Positions 8,330 to 16,796 of a stretch of DNA of 64,000 bases are shown here, in pieces (position 1 is the first letter of the stretch; every line of letters begins with the position of its first letter). The translations under genes and the position numbers were made by a program. The stretch lies in the NCBI RefSeq assembly GCF_003344785.1, contig NZ_QPMK01000006.1, positions 186,001-250,000 on the forward strand, in the 5' to 3' direction. The notes under the pieces were generated by a model. That model was not told the DNA's origin, did no database searches, and worked only from the letters and a program-made list of their open reading frames with translations. The DNA comes from Thalassococcus profundi (lineage in GTDB: Bacteria; Pseudomonadota; Alphaproteobacteria; Rhodobacterales; Rhodobacteraceae).

Positions 8330-9163
8330 TCACTCGATCTTTTCGAAGAAGCGGTCGCCGCGCCAGGTCCAGAAGAACAGCATCGAGGCCCCAGCCGAGG
8401 AGAACACCACGCGGTCGGCGCGGCCCACGAGGTTCTCGTATGGCACGAAGCCGACGCCGCCGGTCACCGACGGCACGCGGCTGTCGGCGGAATTGTCGCG
8501 GTTGTCGCCCATGAAGAAGTAATGCCCTTCGGGCACCGTGTAGACGGGCGTGTTGTCCGATCCCTGGTTGGCGATGTTGAGAATGTCGTGGCTCACGCCG
8601 TTGGGCAGGGTTTCGGTGAAGCGCGATTTCGTGCAGGCGCCGCCGTCGCCCACGGGACCGTTTTCGCAGCGCGGGCGCGAACCTTGCGGGCCCTGGGGTT
8701 CGGAGGTCTCTTCGAAGGTGCCGTTGGGGGTCAGCTCGACCGCGGCGCCGTTGATGTGCAGCACGCCGTCCCGCATCTGCACGGTTTCGCCCGGCAGGCC
8801 GATCAGGCGCTTGATGAAGTCGCGCCCGGTGATCGGGTGGCGGAAGACCACCACGTCGCCGCGCTGCGGCTCGCCGCCCAGGATGCGGGTATTGTCGCCG
8901 TCGAGAAAGCCGCAGATGTCGGCGGCGTCGATGTCGATGCCGATCTGCGGCAGGTAGACCGACGGGCAGGAGGCATAGGAATAGCCGTAGGCCATCTTGT
9001 TGACGAAGAGGAAATCGCCGATCAGCAGCGTGTCCTTCATGGAGCCGGAGGGGATCCAGAACGGCTGGAAGAAGAGCGTGCGGAAGACCCCGGCGATCAG
9101 CAGGGCATAGACAACCGTCTTGATCGTCTCGACGATCGCGTTGCCCTTTTTCTCGGACGCCAT
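8330..9163 (-). CDS. lepB: Signal peptidase I
   Basis: Cleaves signal peptides from exported proteins at the periplasmic face of the inner membrane. The product from the ATG at 9163 is 277 residues, with an N-terminal membrane anchor ([16 protein letters not shown], residues about 17-32). The Ser/Lys dyad is clear: S41 in [10 protein letters not shown] and K118 in [14 protein letters not shown]. Box E follows as [11 protein letters not shown]. Residues about 150-185 form an insertion typical of alphaproteobacterial LepB, with a pair of cysteines (CENG...CTKS). The frame is open 77 codons further upstream, but [16 protein letters not shown] is the usual start. A 513 bp gap separates it from the amidase. 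Confidence 0.95.
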   Translation of the reverse strand: MASEKKGNAIVETIKTVVYALLIAGVFRTLFFQPFWIPSGSMKDTLLIGDFLFVNKMAYGYSYASCPSVYLPQIGIDIDAADICGFLDGDNTRILGGEPQRGDVVVFRHPITGRDFIKRLIGLPGETVQMRDGVLHINGAAVELTPNGTFEETSEPQGPQGSRPRCENGPVGDGGACTKSRFTETLPNGVSHDILNIANQGSDNTPVYTVPEGHYFFMGDNRDNSADSRVPSVTGGVGFVPYENLVGRADRVVFSSAGASMLFFWTWRGDRFFEKIE

Positions 9164-9297
9164 GGAATGCCCCTTTCGCGGTTTTCTTGCGCGCTTCATG
9201 CGGGGGGGCGCGGCGGGTGTCAAGGTGGCGGGGTGACCGCCTGGTGCGCGTGATCCCGGAGAGGCCGTCCGGTGGGCTTGCGCGGAGGCGCTGCCGG

Positions 9298-9370
9298 ATC
9301 GCCCGTGCCGGGCGATACGAGAGACGCTGTCTCTCGTGCTCTCTGGAGGTTTATCGGCAAGATGAAGGGG
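9298..9370. repeat. Two-hairpin intergenic element, copy B
   Basis: Same architecture as copy A. Hairpin 1 (9298-9316) has 7 bp arms ATCGCCC/GGGCGAT. It directly abuts hairpin 2 (9317-9337), which has the identical 9 bp arms ACGAGAGAC/GTCTCTCGT and loop GCT. The tail GCTCTCTGGAGGTTTATCGG then CAAGATGAAGGGG runs to 9370 and differs from copy A by a single inserted G. It lies in the 513 bp gap between lepB and the amidase gene (both minus strand). Confidence 0.85.
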
Positions 9371-9468
9371 GCGCCGGTTTCGATGCTTCAGCACGGGGCC
9401 GCTCGGATTCGCTCGGGACGGCGATGCGCGGGAGCGGCTTGATGGATGACCGTGAATGCGCGCCGGGG

Positions 9469-9486
9469 GCCGCGAAATTTCGCGGC
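9469..9486. repeat. Perfect 18 bp palindrome
   Basis: GCCGCGAAATTTCGCGGC is fully self-complementary with no spacer, about 190 bp beyond the amidase stop codon on the minus strand and about 310 bp upstream of lepB. It could be a protein-binding site or the core of a transcript-end structure. There is no T-run to call it a terminator. Confidence 0.6.
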
Positions 9487-9676
9487 ACGCGGCGAGTCTT
9501 TCTGAGCGGACGCGGCGACCGAGATGCGGTGACGGTCGCGCTTGTTGCGGCGCGCGTGCGGCCCGGTCCGTTCAGTGGATTCCGGCCCTTGGGCGGTGGA
9601 CTGGCGCGCCGCACTCTCTGCTCTCGTGTGCCCGGGAGGAGGCGGACGCGATGGCGGGCGGATCGGGTGCCGCGGG

Positions 9677-11011
9677 TCAGGCGGACAGGGCGGCCTCGAC
9701 CGAGAGGGCGAGGCGCAGCAGCGGCTCTTCGCCCATGGGGCGGCCCAGGAGTTGCAGCCCGCAGGAGGGCGTGCCGGTGGGCAGGGTGATCGCCGCGAGC
9801 CCCATGAGGTTGCCGACGCGGGTGTTGCGCAGGGTCAGCAGGTTTTCGGTCACGTAATAATCGTTCTCGGTCATCAGCCGGTCGACCTTGGGCGGCAGGT
9901 TGGGAGCCGTGGGGCAAAGCACCGCATCGAAACCCGCCGTGGCGGCGGCCCACGCGGCGCGGACCCGATCGAGTCGCCGCCAGGCGGCGACGTAGTCGGC
10001 GCCCGAAACCACCTTGCCGCCTTCGAAGCGTTCGCGGATCGGGGCGAACATCAGGTCCGGCTGTGCCGCGATGGTCTCTCCCCAGGTGCCCCAGGCCTCG
10101 GTGGTGTAGAGAACGCCCGAGTCGCCCATCGGGCCCGTGATCTCGGGCACCTCGATATCCGCAACGCTGGCGCCCGCGGCGCGCAGGCGGTTAAGGGCCG
10201 CGGCATGAGCGGCGGCGGGTTCGGGGCGGATGTCGTCCTGGACGACCGTCAGCAGGTTGGCGAAGCGGCGGCCCTCGAGCGAGGCGGGGGCGCGGGTGTC
10301 GATTGCACGGCCACCTTCGAGTGCCGCGAGGAGCAGGGCGGCATCCTCGACCGTGCGGCAGAGCGGGCCCACGGTGTCGAATTTCGCGGCAAGCGGCACG
10401 GTGCCTGTAAGCGGAATGCGCCCGGCGGTGGTCTTGAGCCCGACGAGATCGTTCCAGGCCGCGGGGATGCGCACCGACCCGCCGGTGTCGGACCCGATCC
10501 CGGCCGCCGCGAGGCCGAAGGCGACGGAGGCGGCGGCGCCCGAGGAGGAGCCGCCGGGCACCGCGTCGGCATCGTTGATGCAGGGCGGGGTGGCGGTCAC
10601 CGGGTTGAGGCCCAGGCCGGAGAAGGCGAGTTCGGACATGTGGGTCTTGCCGAGGCAGACGAGGCCCAGGGCGGTGGCGGTGCGCAGGACCGGCGCGTCG
10701 GTTTCGGGCACGCGGTCCCTGAGCAGCGCGGAGCCCGCCTCGGTCGCCACGCCGGCGCTGTCGAAGAGATCCTTCCAGCTGACCGGTACACCGTCGAGCG
10801 GCGAGCGGCGCTGGCCGCTGCGGGCACGGGCGGCGGCGGCAAGCGCCTCGGCCCGGGCGCGGTCGGGCGTGGTGCGGGCGTAGATGCGGTCGGACAGGGG
10901 GTGGTCTTTGATCTTGTCGAGGAAGGCCTCTGTCAGGTCCACCGGATCGACCTTCCCGGCGGCGATGGCCCGGCCGAGTTCGGCGGCGGTTTGAACGGTC
11001 CAGTCGGTCAT
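9677..11011 (-). CDS. Amidase-signature family hydrolase
   Basis: A 444-residue amidase-signature enzyme. The Ser-cisSer-Lys triad is intact: K80 in PVSWKDLF, cis-Ser S155 in the GGSSSG loop, and nucleophile S179 in SDTGGSVR; the 24-residue spacing between the serines is standard. It most resembles stand-alone aliphatic or indole-acetamide-type amidases. GatA function is unlikely, because no gatC or gatB is adjacent. The substrate is unknown. The start at 11011 (MTDWTVQTAAELGRAI) is preferred to an upstream frame extending to 11158, since those residues lie in the promoter region shared with the divergent ubiH-type gene. Confidence 0.87.
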   Translation of the reverse strand: MTDWTVQTAAELGRAIAAGKVDPVDLTEAFLDKIKDHPLSDRIYARTTPDRARAEALAAAARARSGQRRSPLDGVPVSWKDLFDSAGVATEAGSALLRDRVPETDAPVLRTATALGLVCLGKTHMSELAFSGLGLNPVTATPPCINDADAVPGGSSSGAAASVAFGLAAAGIGSDTGGSVRIPAAWNDLVGLKTTAGRIPLTGTVPLAAKFDTVGPLCRTVEDAALLLAALEGGRAIDTRAPASLEGRRFANLLTVVQDDIRPEPAAAHAAALNRLRAAGASVADIEVPEITGPMGDSGVLYTTEAWGTWGETIAAQPDLMFAPIRERFEGGKVVSGADYVAAWRRLDRVRAAWAAATAGFDAVLCPTAPNLPPKVDRLMTENDYYVTENLLTLRNTRVGNLMGLAAITLPTGTPSCGLQLLGRPMGEEPLLRLALSVEAALSA

Positions 11012-11135
11012 GTCGGTGCCCTCTTGATGTGTGGCGAAGCTAGAGCAAAGAGCAGGGGCAGGGAAAGGGGCTTTGCCGGGCCGGACGCGCATGCGCCGCA
11101 TGGACAATCGGATGCGACCGGCCATATTGCGGGGC

Positions 11136-12353
11136 ATGGAGACAGAGACCGATATCATCGTCGTGGGCGGCGGGCTGAACGGGGCGGCGCTGGCGCTGGG
11201 GCTGGCGGAGCTGGGTTGTGCCGTGACCGTGGTCGATGCCCAGCCCGCGGGTGCGCAGGAGGCGCCGGGCTTTGACGGCCGGTCCTATGCGCTGGCGCTG
11301 GCGTCGCAGCGAATGCTGGCGCGGCTGGGACTGTGGCAGGCGCTGGAGGCCGATGCGCAGCCGATGCTCGAGATCAAGGTCGCCGACGGCCGGGTGGGTG
11401 ACGGCGCGGTGTTCCTTGGCCTGCATTTCGACCATGCCGAGATCGAGGAAGGACCGATGGGCTACATGGTCGAGGACCGGCACCTGCGGCGCGGCCTTCT
11501 GTCGGCGATGGCTGCGGCGGACCGCATCACCCATCTGCGCGGCGAGACGGTCGTGGCGCAGGAGACGACGGCGCGCGGTGCGTCGGTGACTCTGGCTTCG
11601 GGCGCTGTGCTGCGGGGGCGGCTGATTATCGGCGCTGACGGGCGCGGGTCGGGCACGCGGGCGCGGGCCGGGATCGGGCGGATGCGGCGCGGCTACGGAC
11701 AGACGGCTCTGGTCTGCGCCATCGCCCACGCGCTGCCGCACCACGGCATCGCGCACCAGCTGTTCCTGCCCTCCGGGCCGCTGGCGATCCTGCCGCTGGC
11801 GGGCAACCGGTCGTCCATCGTCTGGAGCGAACGCACCGAACTGGCGGAAAAGATCAACGCGCTGCCGGACGCGGCCTATCTGCAGGTGCTGCGGCCGCGG
11901 TTCGGCGATTTCCTGGGAGACATCGGCCTTGCCGGCGCGCGCTTTGCCTATCCGCTGGAGCTGAGCCTCGCCGATGCCTTCGTGGCGGAGCGGCTCGCGC
12001 TGGTCGGCGACGCCGCGCATGCGGTGCACCCGATCGCGGGGCAAGGGCTCAATGCCGGGCTGCGCGACGTGGCGGCGCTGGTCGAGGTGCTGGACCAGGC
12101 GCGACGGCATGGCGAGGATTTCGCAAGCCTGGGCGTGCTTGAACGCTATGCACAATGGCGACGGTTCGATACGGCGTCGCTGGCGGTGGCGACGGATGTC
12201 TTCGCGCGGCTCTTTTCCAACGACAGTGCGGTGTTGCGCGGCCTGCGCGATCTGGGCATGCGGGCGGTGCAGGGGACGCCGGCGCTGCGGCGGGCGTTCA
12301 TCCGCGAGGCGACAGGTCTGACCGGGGATGTGCCGGAGTTGATGCGGCCCTGA
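11136..12353 (+). CDS. UbiH/UbiF-family FAD-dependent hydroxylase (ubiquinone biosynthesis)
   Basis: A 405-residue flavin monooxygenase of the UbiH/COQ6 family, which hydroxylates the aromatic ring of ubiquinone intermediates. It shows the FAD fingerprint GGGLNGAALALGLAELG (residues about 9-25), the central ADGRGSGTRARAGI (DG motif), and LALVGDAAHAVHPIAGQGLNAGLRD (GD motif). All are in the usual order. The start at 11136 places METETDIIVVGGG at the N-terminus; a frame open 35 codons upstream is ignored. Which ring position it hydroxylates cannot be told, because alphaproteobacteria use various UbiH/UbiL/UbiM paralogues. The SDR gene follows by 17 bp. Confidence 0.88.
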   Translation: METETDIIVVGGGLNGAALALGLAELGCAVTVVDAQPAGAQEAPGFDGRSYALALASQRMLARLGLWQALEADAQPMLEIKVADGRVGDGAVFLGLHFDHAEIEEGPMGYMVEDRHLRRGLLSAMAAADRITHLRGETVVAQETTARGASVTLASGAVLRGRLIIGADGRGSGTRARAGIGRMRRGYGQTALVCAIAHALPHHGIAHQLFLPSGPLAILPLAGNRSSIVWSERTELAEKINALPDAAYLQVLRPRFGDFLGDIGLAGARFAYPLELSLADAFVAERLALVGDAAHAVHPIAGQGLNAGLRDVAALVEVLDQARRHGEDFASLGVLERYAQWRRFDTASLAVATDVFARLFSNDSAVLRGLRDLGMRAVQGTPALRRAFIREATGLTGDVPELMRP

Positions 12354-12370
12354 GGCCGAAGGGGAACGAG

Positions 12371-13138
12371 ATGGATCAGAAAACGGCGGTGGTGACCGGA
12401 GCGGCGCGGGGGATCGGTCTGGCCACGGCCGATCTTTTCCTCGAGATGGGCTGGCGTGTGGTCATGGTCGACCGGGATGCCGAGGCGCTGGAGGCCGAGG
12501 CGGGTCAGCGGCAGAGCGTGCGGGCCGTCCATTGCGACGTGTCGGACCCTGACGCGGTGACGGCGATGGCCGAGGCGGCGGCCGGCTGGGCCGGGCGGAT
12601 CGACGCGCTGGTGAACAATGCCGGCGTGGCGGAGTTCGGGCCGATCGAACAGACCGACTTCGCAACCTGGAGGCGGGTCATGGCGACCAACCTCGACGGG
12701 GTGTTCCTGTGTTCGCAGGCGCTGGTGCCGGCGTTGAAGGAGACGCGGGGTGCGATCCTCAACATCGCGTCGATCAGCGGGCTGCGCGCCTCGACGCTGC
12801 GGGTGGCCTACGGGACGTCGAAAGCGGCGGTGATCCAGCTGACGAAACAGCAGGCGGCGGAGCTGGGGGAATACGGCATCCGCGCCAACTGCGTCTGTCC
12901 GGGGCCGGTGCGGACGAAACTGGCCATGGCGGTGCATACGCAAGAGATCATCGACGCCTATCACGATGCGATTCCGCTCAACCGTTACGGCACCGAACGG
13001 GAGCTGGCCGAGGTCATCACCTTTCTCTGCTCCGACAAGGCGTCCTACGTCACCGGGCAGGTGCTGGCCGCGGATGGCGGGTTCGACAGCACCGGTGTCG
13101 GGCTGCCGGCGCTGCGAGGAAAGCCCGCGCGGGCTTGA
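12371..13138 (+). CDS. SDR-family oxidoreductase
   Basis: A 255-residue classical short-chain dehydrogenase. The cofactor motif TGAARGIG is at about residues 9-16, the NNAG motif near 83-86, the catalytic Ser in NIASISG near 135, and the YxxxK pair in AYGTSKAA near 149-153. An acidic residue after the second beta-strand (VMVDRD) suggests NAD over NADP. The ADGG ending is typical. It is probably co-transcribed with the hydroxylase 17 bp upstream (GGGGAACGAG precedes the ATG). The substrate is unknown. Confidence 0.85.
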   Translation: MDQKTAVVTGAARGIGLATADLFLEMGWRVVMVDRDAEALEAEAGQRQSVRAVHCDVSDPDAVTAMAEAAAGWAGRIDALVNNAGVAEFGPIEQTDFATWRRVMATNLDGVFLCSQALVPALKETRGAILNIASISGLRASTLRVAYGTSKAAVIQLTKQQAAELGEYGIRANCVCPGPVRTKLAMAVHTQEIIDAYHDAIPLNRYGTERELAEVITFLCSDKASYVTGQVLAADGGFDSTGVGLPALRGKPARA

Positions 13139-13175
13139 GGAGCAGCTTATCCGCCCGTGCGGGCGTCTGCGCGAG

Positions 13176-14324
13176 TCAGCGCGGCGGCGGCAGGCTGGCG
13201 CGGTTGTAGGGCGTCCAGTCGGTGATCTCGGGGTAATGCCGCGCCCGCCACTGCCGCACGCGCGGGTTCATCACCCGGCGCCAGAGCGGCGGGATCATCG
13301 CGGCCATGGTCATCACCGGGTAGCCGTAGGGCAATTGCGGCGCCTCGTCCTCGGCGTAGGTCTGCAGCAGCGGAAACCGACGGTCGGGCTTGTAGTGATG
13401 ATCCGAATGCCGTTGCAGGTTGATCAGCAGCCAGTTCGACGCCTTCTGCGCCGCGTTCCAGGAATGCCGCGGCTTGACGTGTTCGTACTTGCCGTCGCCC
13501 AGGTGCTTGCGGGTCAGCCCGTAGTGTTCGATGTAGTTCACCAGTTCCAACTGCCAGATCGCCACTCCGGCCTGCAGCAGGAACAGCCCGACGCCGATCC
13601 AGCCGCCCAGGGCCGCGGCGATTGCCAGCATCCCGGCCTGCAGCGCCGCGTAGCGCCAGAACGGATTGCCGGCGTGATACCAGGGCCGGCCCCGGCGCGC
13701 CTGCATCGCCGCCTCGGCCTTGAAGGCCGAGACCAGGCTTTGCCGCAGGACGCGCGGGTAGAAGCGGTGGAAGCCTTCGTTGTAGCGCGCCGTCACCGGG
13801 TCGCGCGACGTGCCGACATAGCGGTGGTGCACCAGCAGGTGTTCCGAGCGGAAATGGCTGTAGAGCACCATCGCCAGAAGCAGGTCGCCCAGCCACCGTT
13901 CCAGCGCGTTCTTCTGGTGCATGAGTTCGTGGCTGTAGTTGATGCCCACCGTTCCGGTCAGGACGCCGATGCCGAAGAAGACGCCGAAGGTTTCCCAGCC
14001 GTTCAGGTGCCCGGCGCGGCTTACGTACCAGATCAGGCCAAAGAGCGAGACCGCCTGCAGCGGCACCCAGATTAGAGTGACGAGGCGGTACCAGAAAAGC
14101 TGGTCCTCGCCGGTCTGCGGATCGAGGTTGTCGAGGTTCAGGCCCAAAACCGCGTCCAGGGCCGAGAACAGGTACCAGGTCGCCACGATCGGCAGCAGCA
14201 CCCAGAGCCCGCCCTGCAGGGCGCCGAGCCAGACCAGCGGCACCAGCCCGAGCGACAGCCAGAAGGGAAGCGCGGGCGCTATGGCCGCGAGGCGGGACGG
14301 AACCGGATCGGATTGCTCTGCCAT
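13176..14324 (-). CDS. alkB: Alkane 1-monooxygenase (AlkB-type membrane di-iron hydroxylase)
   Basis: Terminal hydroxylation of medium-chain alkanes or related hydrocarbons in the inner membrane, with electrons from rubredoxin. The 382-residue protein has about six hydrophobic segments and all histidine clusters of AlkB: HELMHQ (132-137), EHLLVHHRYVGTSRDP (161-176), NYIEHYGLTR (263-272) and LQRHSDHH (303-310). No rubredoxin or rubredoxin reductase gene is adjacent, and none of the usual alkane regulators is visible. It converges on the SDR gene with only 37 bp between stops. Specificity for alkanes over other fatty compounds is inferred from the NYIEHYG motif. Confidence 0.92.
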   Translation of the reverse strand: MAEQSDPVPSRLAAIAPALPFWLSLGLVPLVWLGALQGGLWVLLPIVATWYLFSALDAVLGLNLDNLDPQTGEDQLFWYRLVTLIWVPLQAVSLFGLIWYVSRAGHLNGWETFGVFFGIGVLTGTVGINYSHELMHQKNALERWLGDLLLAMVLYSHFRSEHLLVHHRYVGTSRDPVTARYNEGFHRFYPRVLRQSLVSAFKAEAAMQARRGRPWYHAGNPFWRYAALQAGMLAIAAALGGWIGVGLFLLQAGVAIWQLELVNYIEHYGLTRKHLGDGKYEHVKPRHSWNAAQKASNWLLINLQRHSDHHYKPDRRFPLLQTYAEDEAPQLPYGYPVMTMAAMIPPLWRRVMNPRVRQWRARHYPEITDWTPYNRASLPPPR

Positions 14325-14510
14325 GGGTCCTCGCTTTCTGCCTGTGGCGGATCATAGAAGTGACGGGCCAGCCTCGCAAAGCGGGACGTCGCGTTCCGTG
14401 ATCCATATCAAGGTCATGGCGGCGCGGCGCGGCGATTTTATGACGATTCGGCGCCGGGCGCGGGGCGTCTCCGGATTGCCGGGCGCGGCAGAAGCTCGGC
14501 CCCGGACCGG

Positions 14511-14837
14511 TCAGTTCGCGCTGATGCGCTCCACATAGGCGCGCATTTCCTCGGCCTCGTGGCGGGCGTCGCGCAGGCCTTCCATGGCGGCCGAAAGCTC
14601 TGCCTCGGTCTGGGCCAGCTGGTTGGTCAACTCGGCCTCGCGCTGCTGCAGATAGGTGATCGCCTGGTCGCGGGTTTCCTCGGCCTCGTGCAGTTCCTGC
14701 GCCATCCGGTCGAGTTGGTCGACATCGGACTGGCTGACGCGGCGGAACCGGTGCACCAGCCAGTTGGTGAACCAGCCCATGCAGAACGCCACGAAGAGGA
14801 TGATGGCTGTGGCGACGATAAACTCAATTCTGTTCAA
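14511..14837 (-). CDS. Small membrane-anchored coiled-coil protein, unknown function
   Basis: A 108-residue protein with one N-terminal transmembrane helix (IEFIVATAIILFVAFCMGWF, residues about 4-23). A predicted coiled coil occupies the rest, with heptad-like QLDRMAQELHEAEETRD and REAELTNQLAQTEAELSAA. It overlaps the end of the OmpA/BON gene by 14 bp, so the two are coupled. A membrane-anchored coiled coil beside a peptidoglycan-binding protein suggests a cell-envelope role, but that is inference only. I do not recognise a named family. The 186 bp on its far side up to alkB hold no gene I can support. Confidence 0.75.
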   Translation of the reverse strand: MNRIEFIVATAIILFVAFCMGWFTNWLVHRFRRVSQSDVDQLDRMAQELHEAEETRDQAITYLQQREAELTNQLAQTEAELSAAMEGLRDARHEAEEMRAYVERISAN

Positions 14838-16737
14838 CGGGTGCGTCCTCTGCGGCGTCGTCCTCCGGCGCAGCGGCCGGATCGTCGGAAGCCTCTAGCG
14901 CGGTTTCCTCCTCGGGAACAGGGTCTGACGGGATCAATTTGAACTCGATCCGGCGATTTGCCTCGCGGCCTTCCTCGGTGTCGTTGGGCGCGATGGGCTG
15001 CGCTTCGCCGTAGCCGCGCACGGCGTAGGACGCGGTCAGCACACGCCGGGCGCGCAGGGCGTCGACCACCGACTGGGCGCGGTCCTGGCTCAGCTGCTGG
15101 TTCATCGATTCGCGGCCCTGGCTGTCGGTGTGGCCCTGCACTTCGAGCGGGATGTCGCCGCAGATCTTCAGCAGCTCCGCCACCTCGTCGAGGATGTCCT
15201 TGGCCGACAGGTCCAGCGTCGCCGAGCCGGGTTCGAAGGTGATCTTTCGATCGCCGATGATCTGGCGGATCTGGGTGACGCATTCCTCGGGCGAGGGGAT
15301 GCCGAGCGTCGGGTCGAGCTTCTCCTGGTAGACCACGGCGATGTCGAAATTCTGGGTTCCGCCCAGCTTGTCGGCCAGCAGCCCCGCGATCTCGGCCCCG
15401 GCGTTCTGGTTGCCGGTGTTGCCCATGACCGACACGCTCTCGGGGGTGACTTTGACGGTGCCGTTGGCGAGCTTGGCCAGCGATTCCAGCGCGGCGAGCA
15501 CCCGGGTGGCCCAGCTTGCAGGCAGGTCCTCGTCGACCCGCGCGCCGGTATAGACCGACTCGGAACCGAAAGACGCCTTGGCATAGCTTTCCGCCGTGGT
15601 GCGCGTCAGTTCGGAATTGACCCGGCCGCGCAGTTGCACCTGGCCCTCGGGCGACAGGGTCGCGGTGAATTCGGGCGGACCCTCGTTGGCATCGGCTTCG
15701 GGCGGTTCCGGCAGCAGCGCCTGCAGGGCAAAGACCTCGGGCAGGGCGTTTTCAAGCTCGCCCACCACGCGGTCGAAAAGCGCCTGGTCGGTGCCCATGG
15801 TGGCGATCAGCGACACGTCGGCATTCGAGAAGGTAATCGACTCCCCGCCCAGTTCCGCCAGCGCGGCGATCCCGGTCTCGACCGCCTCGGCCCAGCTTCG
15901 GGTGGGCACGCCCAAGCCGATGGTGCATGTCGCCTTGCCCTCGAGCCCGGCGGCGCGGGCGGCGGCGAGGATGCGGTCGCGGGCCTCTTCGGTATCGGCC
16001 GAGCAGGCGTCGAACCGGGCGCCGTTCTCGCCAAGGACAAAGCGGGTGGTGAAGGGCGTGATCACCGGGCGCGGTGCCGACAGGTCGAGCGCCAGACGCA
16101 CCGTGTCGGGGGCGCGGCGGGCGAGGTCCGCCTCGAGCCGGCGGCGGGCGCCGTCGCTTTCGGTCATCGCCTTGACCGCAACGCGCCCGGCCTCGACCGA
16201 CACCTTGGAGCGCGGCAGGTTGCGCAGCGCCGTGAGCGCGAAACGCAGGGAATCCGACCAGCCTTCGGGTTCGGGGAAATCGGCGGCATCGAGAAGGTCG
16301 GAGATCTGCGCATCCTCTCCGGCCAGAGCGGTGACATCGGCGATCAACTGTTCGCGATCGGTCTCCGCCGGAACCAGGCCGATCAGCTGCACACCACCGT
16401 CATTGCGCAGGATCTCGATGGAAAAGCGCGGGGGCTCGGCGTTGTTCCGGTCCTCCACATTGATCTGGTCGATCACCCGGGCGGCGTCGACCACCCGGCC
16501 CGCGACGGTGAGCGCGCGGAACCGGTCGGCCTCGGTGGGGGCGGTGCCGGCCATGAAGAGCTGCAGACCGTTCGCGTCCACCTCGGCCCAGGTCATTGCC
16601 TCGCGGTCCAGTTCTGCCCGGACCCCGATCACCGAGCTGTCTTCGATCATCCTGACCGAGAAATAGGCGGCGACGAGGCACAGCGCGGCGGCTCCGAGAA
16701 AGGCACCGGCGGTGATGAACAGGGACGACAGGCGCAT
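14824..16737 (-). CDS. OmpA-family protein with BON-like repeats and acidic tail
   Basis: A 637-residue envelope protein. Residues about 8-29 form an N-terminal hydrophobic anchor. The middle (about 35-480) contains repeated alpha/beta modules of BON type, such as TVAGRVVDAARVIDQINVED and the EGQVQLRGRVNSELTRT segment. Residues about 490-605 are a peptidoglycan-binding OmpA C-terminal domain with FEPGSATL, LEVQGHTDSQG, LSQDRAQSVVDAL and NRRIEFKLI. The final 30 residues are very acidic (EEETALEASDD...). It probably links the inner membrane to the cell wall. It is followed directly by the coiled-coil gene. Function is inferred from domains only. Confidence 0.85.
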   Translation of the reverse strand: MRLSSLFITAGAFLGAAALCLVAAYFSVRMIEDSSVIGVRAELDREAMTWAEVDANGLQLFMAGTAPTEADRFRALTVAGRVVDAARVIDQINVEDRNNAEPPRFSIEILRNDGGVQLIGLVPAETDREQLIADVTALAGEDAQISDLLDAADFPEPEGWSDSLRFALTALRNLPRSKVSVEAGRVAVKAMTESDGARRRLEADLARRAPDTVRLALDLSAPRPVITPFTTRFVLGENGARFDACSADTEEARDRILAAARAAGLEGKATCTIGLGVPTRSWAEAVETGIAALAELGGESITFSNADVSLIATMGTDQALFDRVVGELENALPEVFALQALLPEPPEADANEGPPEFTATLSPEGQVQLRGRVNSELTRTTAESYAKASFGSESVYTGARVDEDLPASWATRVLAALESLAKLANGTVKVTPESVSVMGNTGNQNAGAEIAGLLADKLGGTQNFDIAVVYQEKLDPTLGIPSPEECVTQIRQIIGDRKITFEPGSATLDLSAKDILDEVAELLKICGDIPLEVQGHTDSQGRESMNQQLSQDRAQSVVDALRARRVLTASYAVRGYGEAQPIAPNDTEEGREANRRIEFKLIPSDPVPEEETALEASDDPAAAPEDDAAEDAPVEQN

Positions 16738-16796
16738 GGGCGCTCCGGATCAGTCAACGGGTACAGTCTGATACGCCGCAAGGGCTTGGCGTGCAA

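Larger units (their letters stand above)
9164..9676. other. 513 bp intergenic region between lepB and amidase
   Basis: No supportable gene. It holds the two-hairpin element copy B (9298-9370) and a perfect 18 bp palindrome GCCGCGAAATTTCGCGGC at 9469-9486. Short open frames crossing it on the plus strand have no recognisable similarity, lack plausible ribosome-binding sites, and run into the amidase antisense strand. It must contain the lepB promoter and the amidase transcript end, but I cannot place a promoter confidently. Confidence 0.7.
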
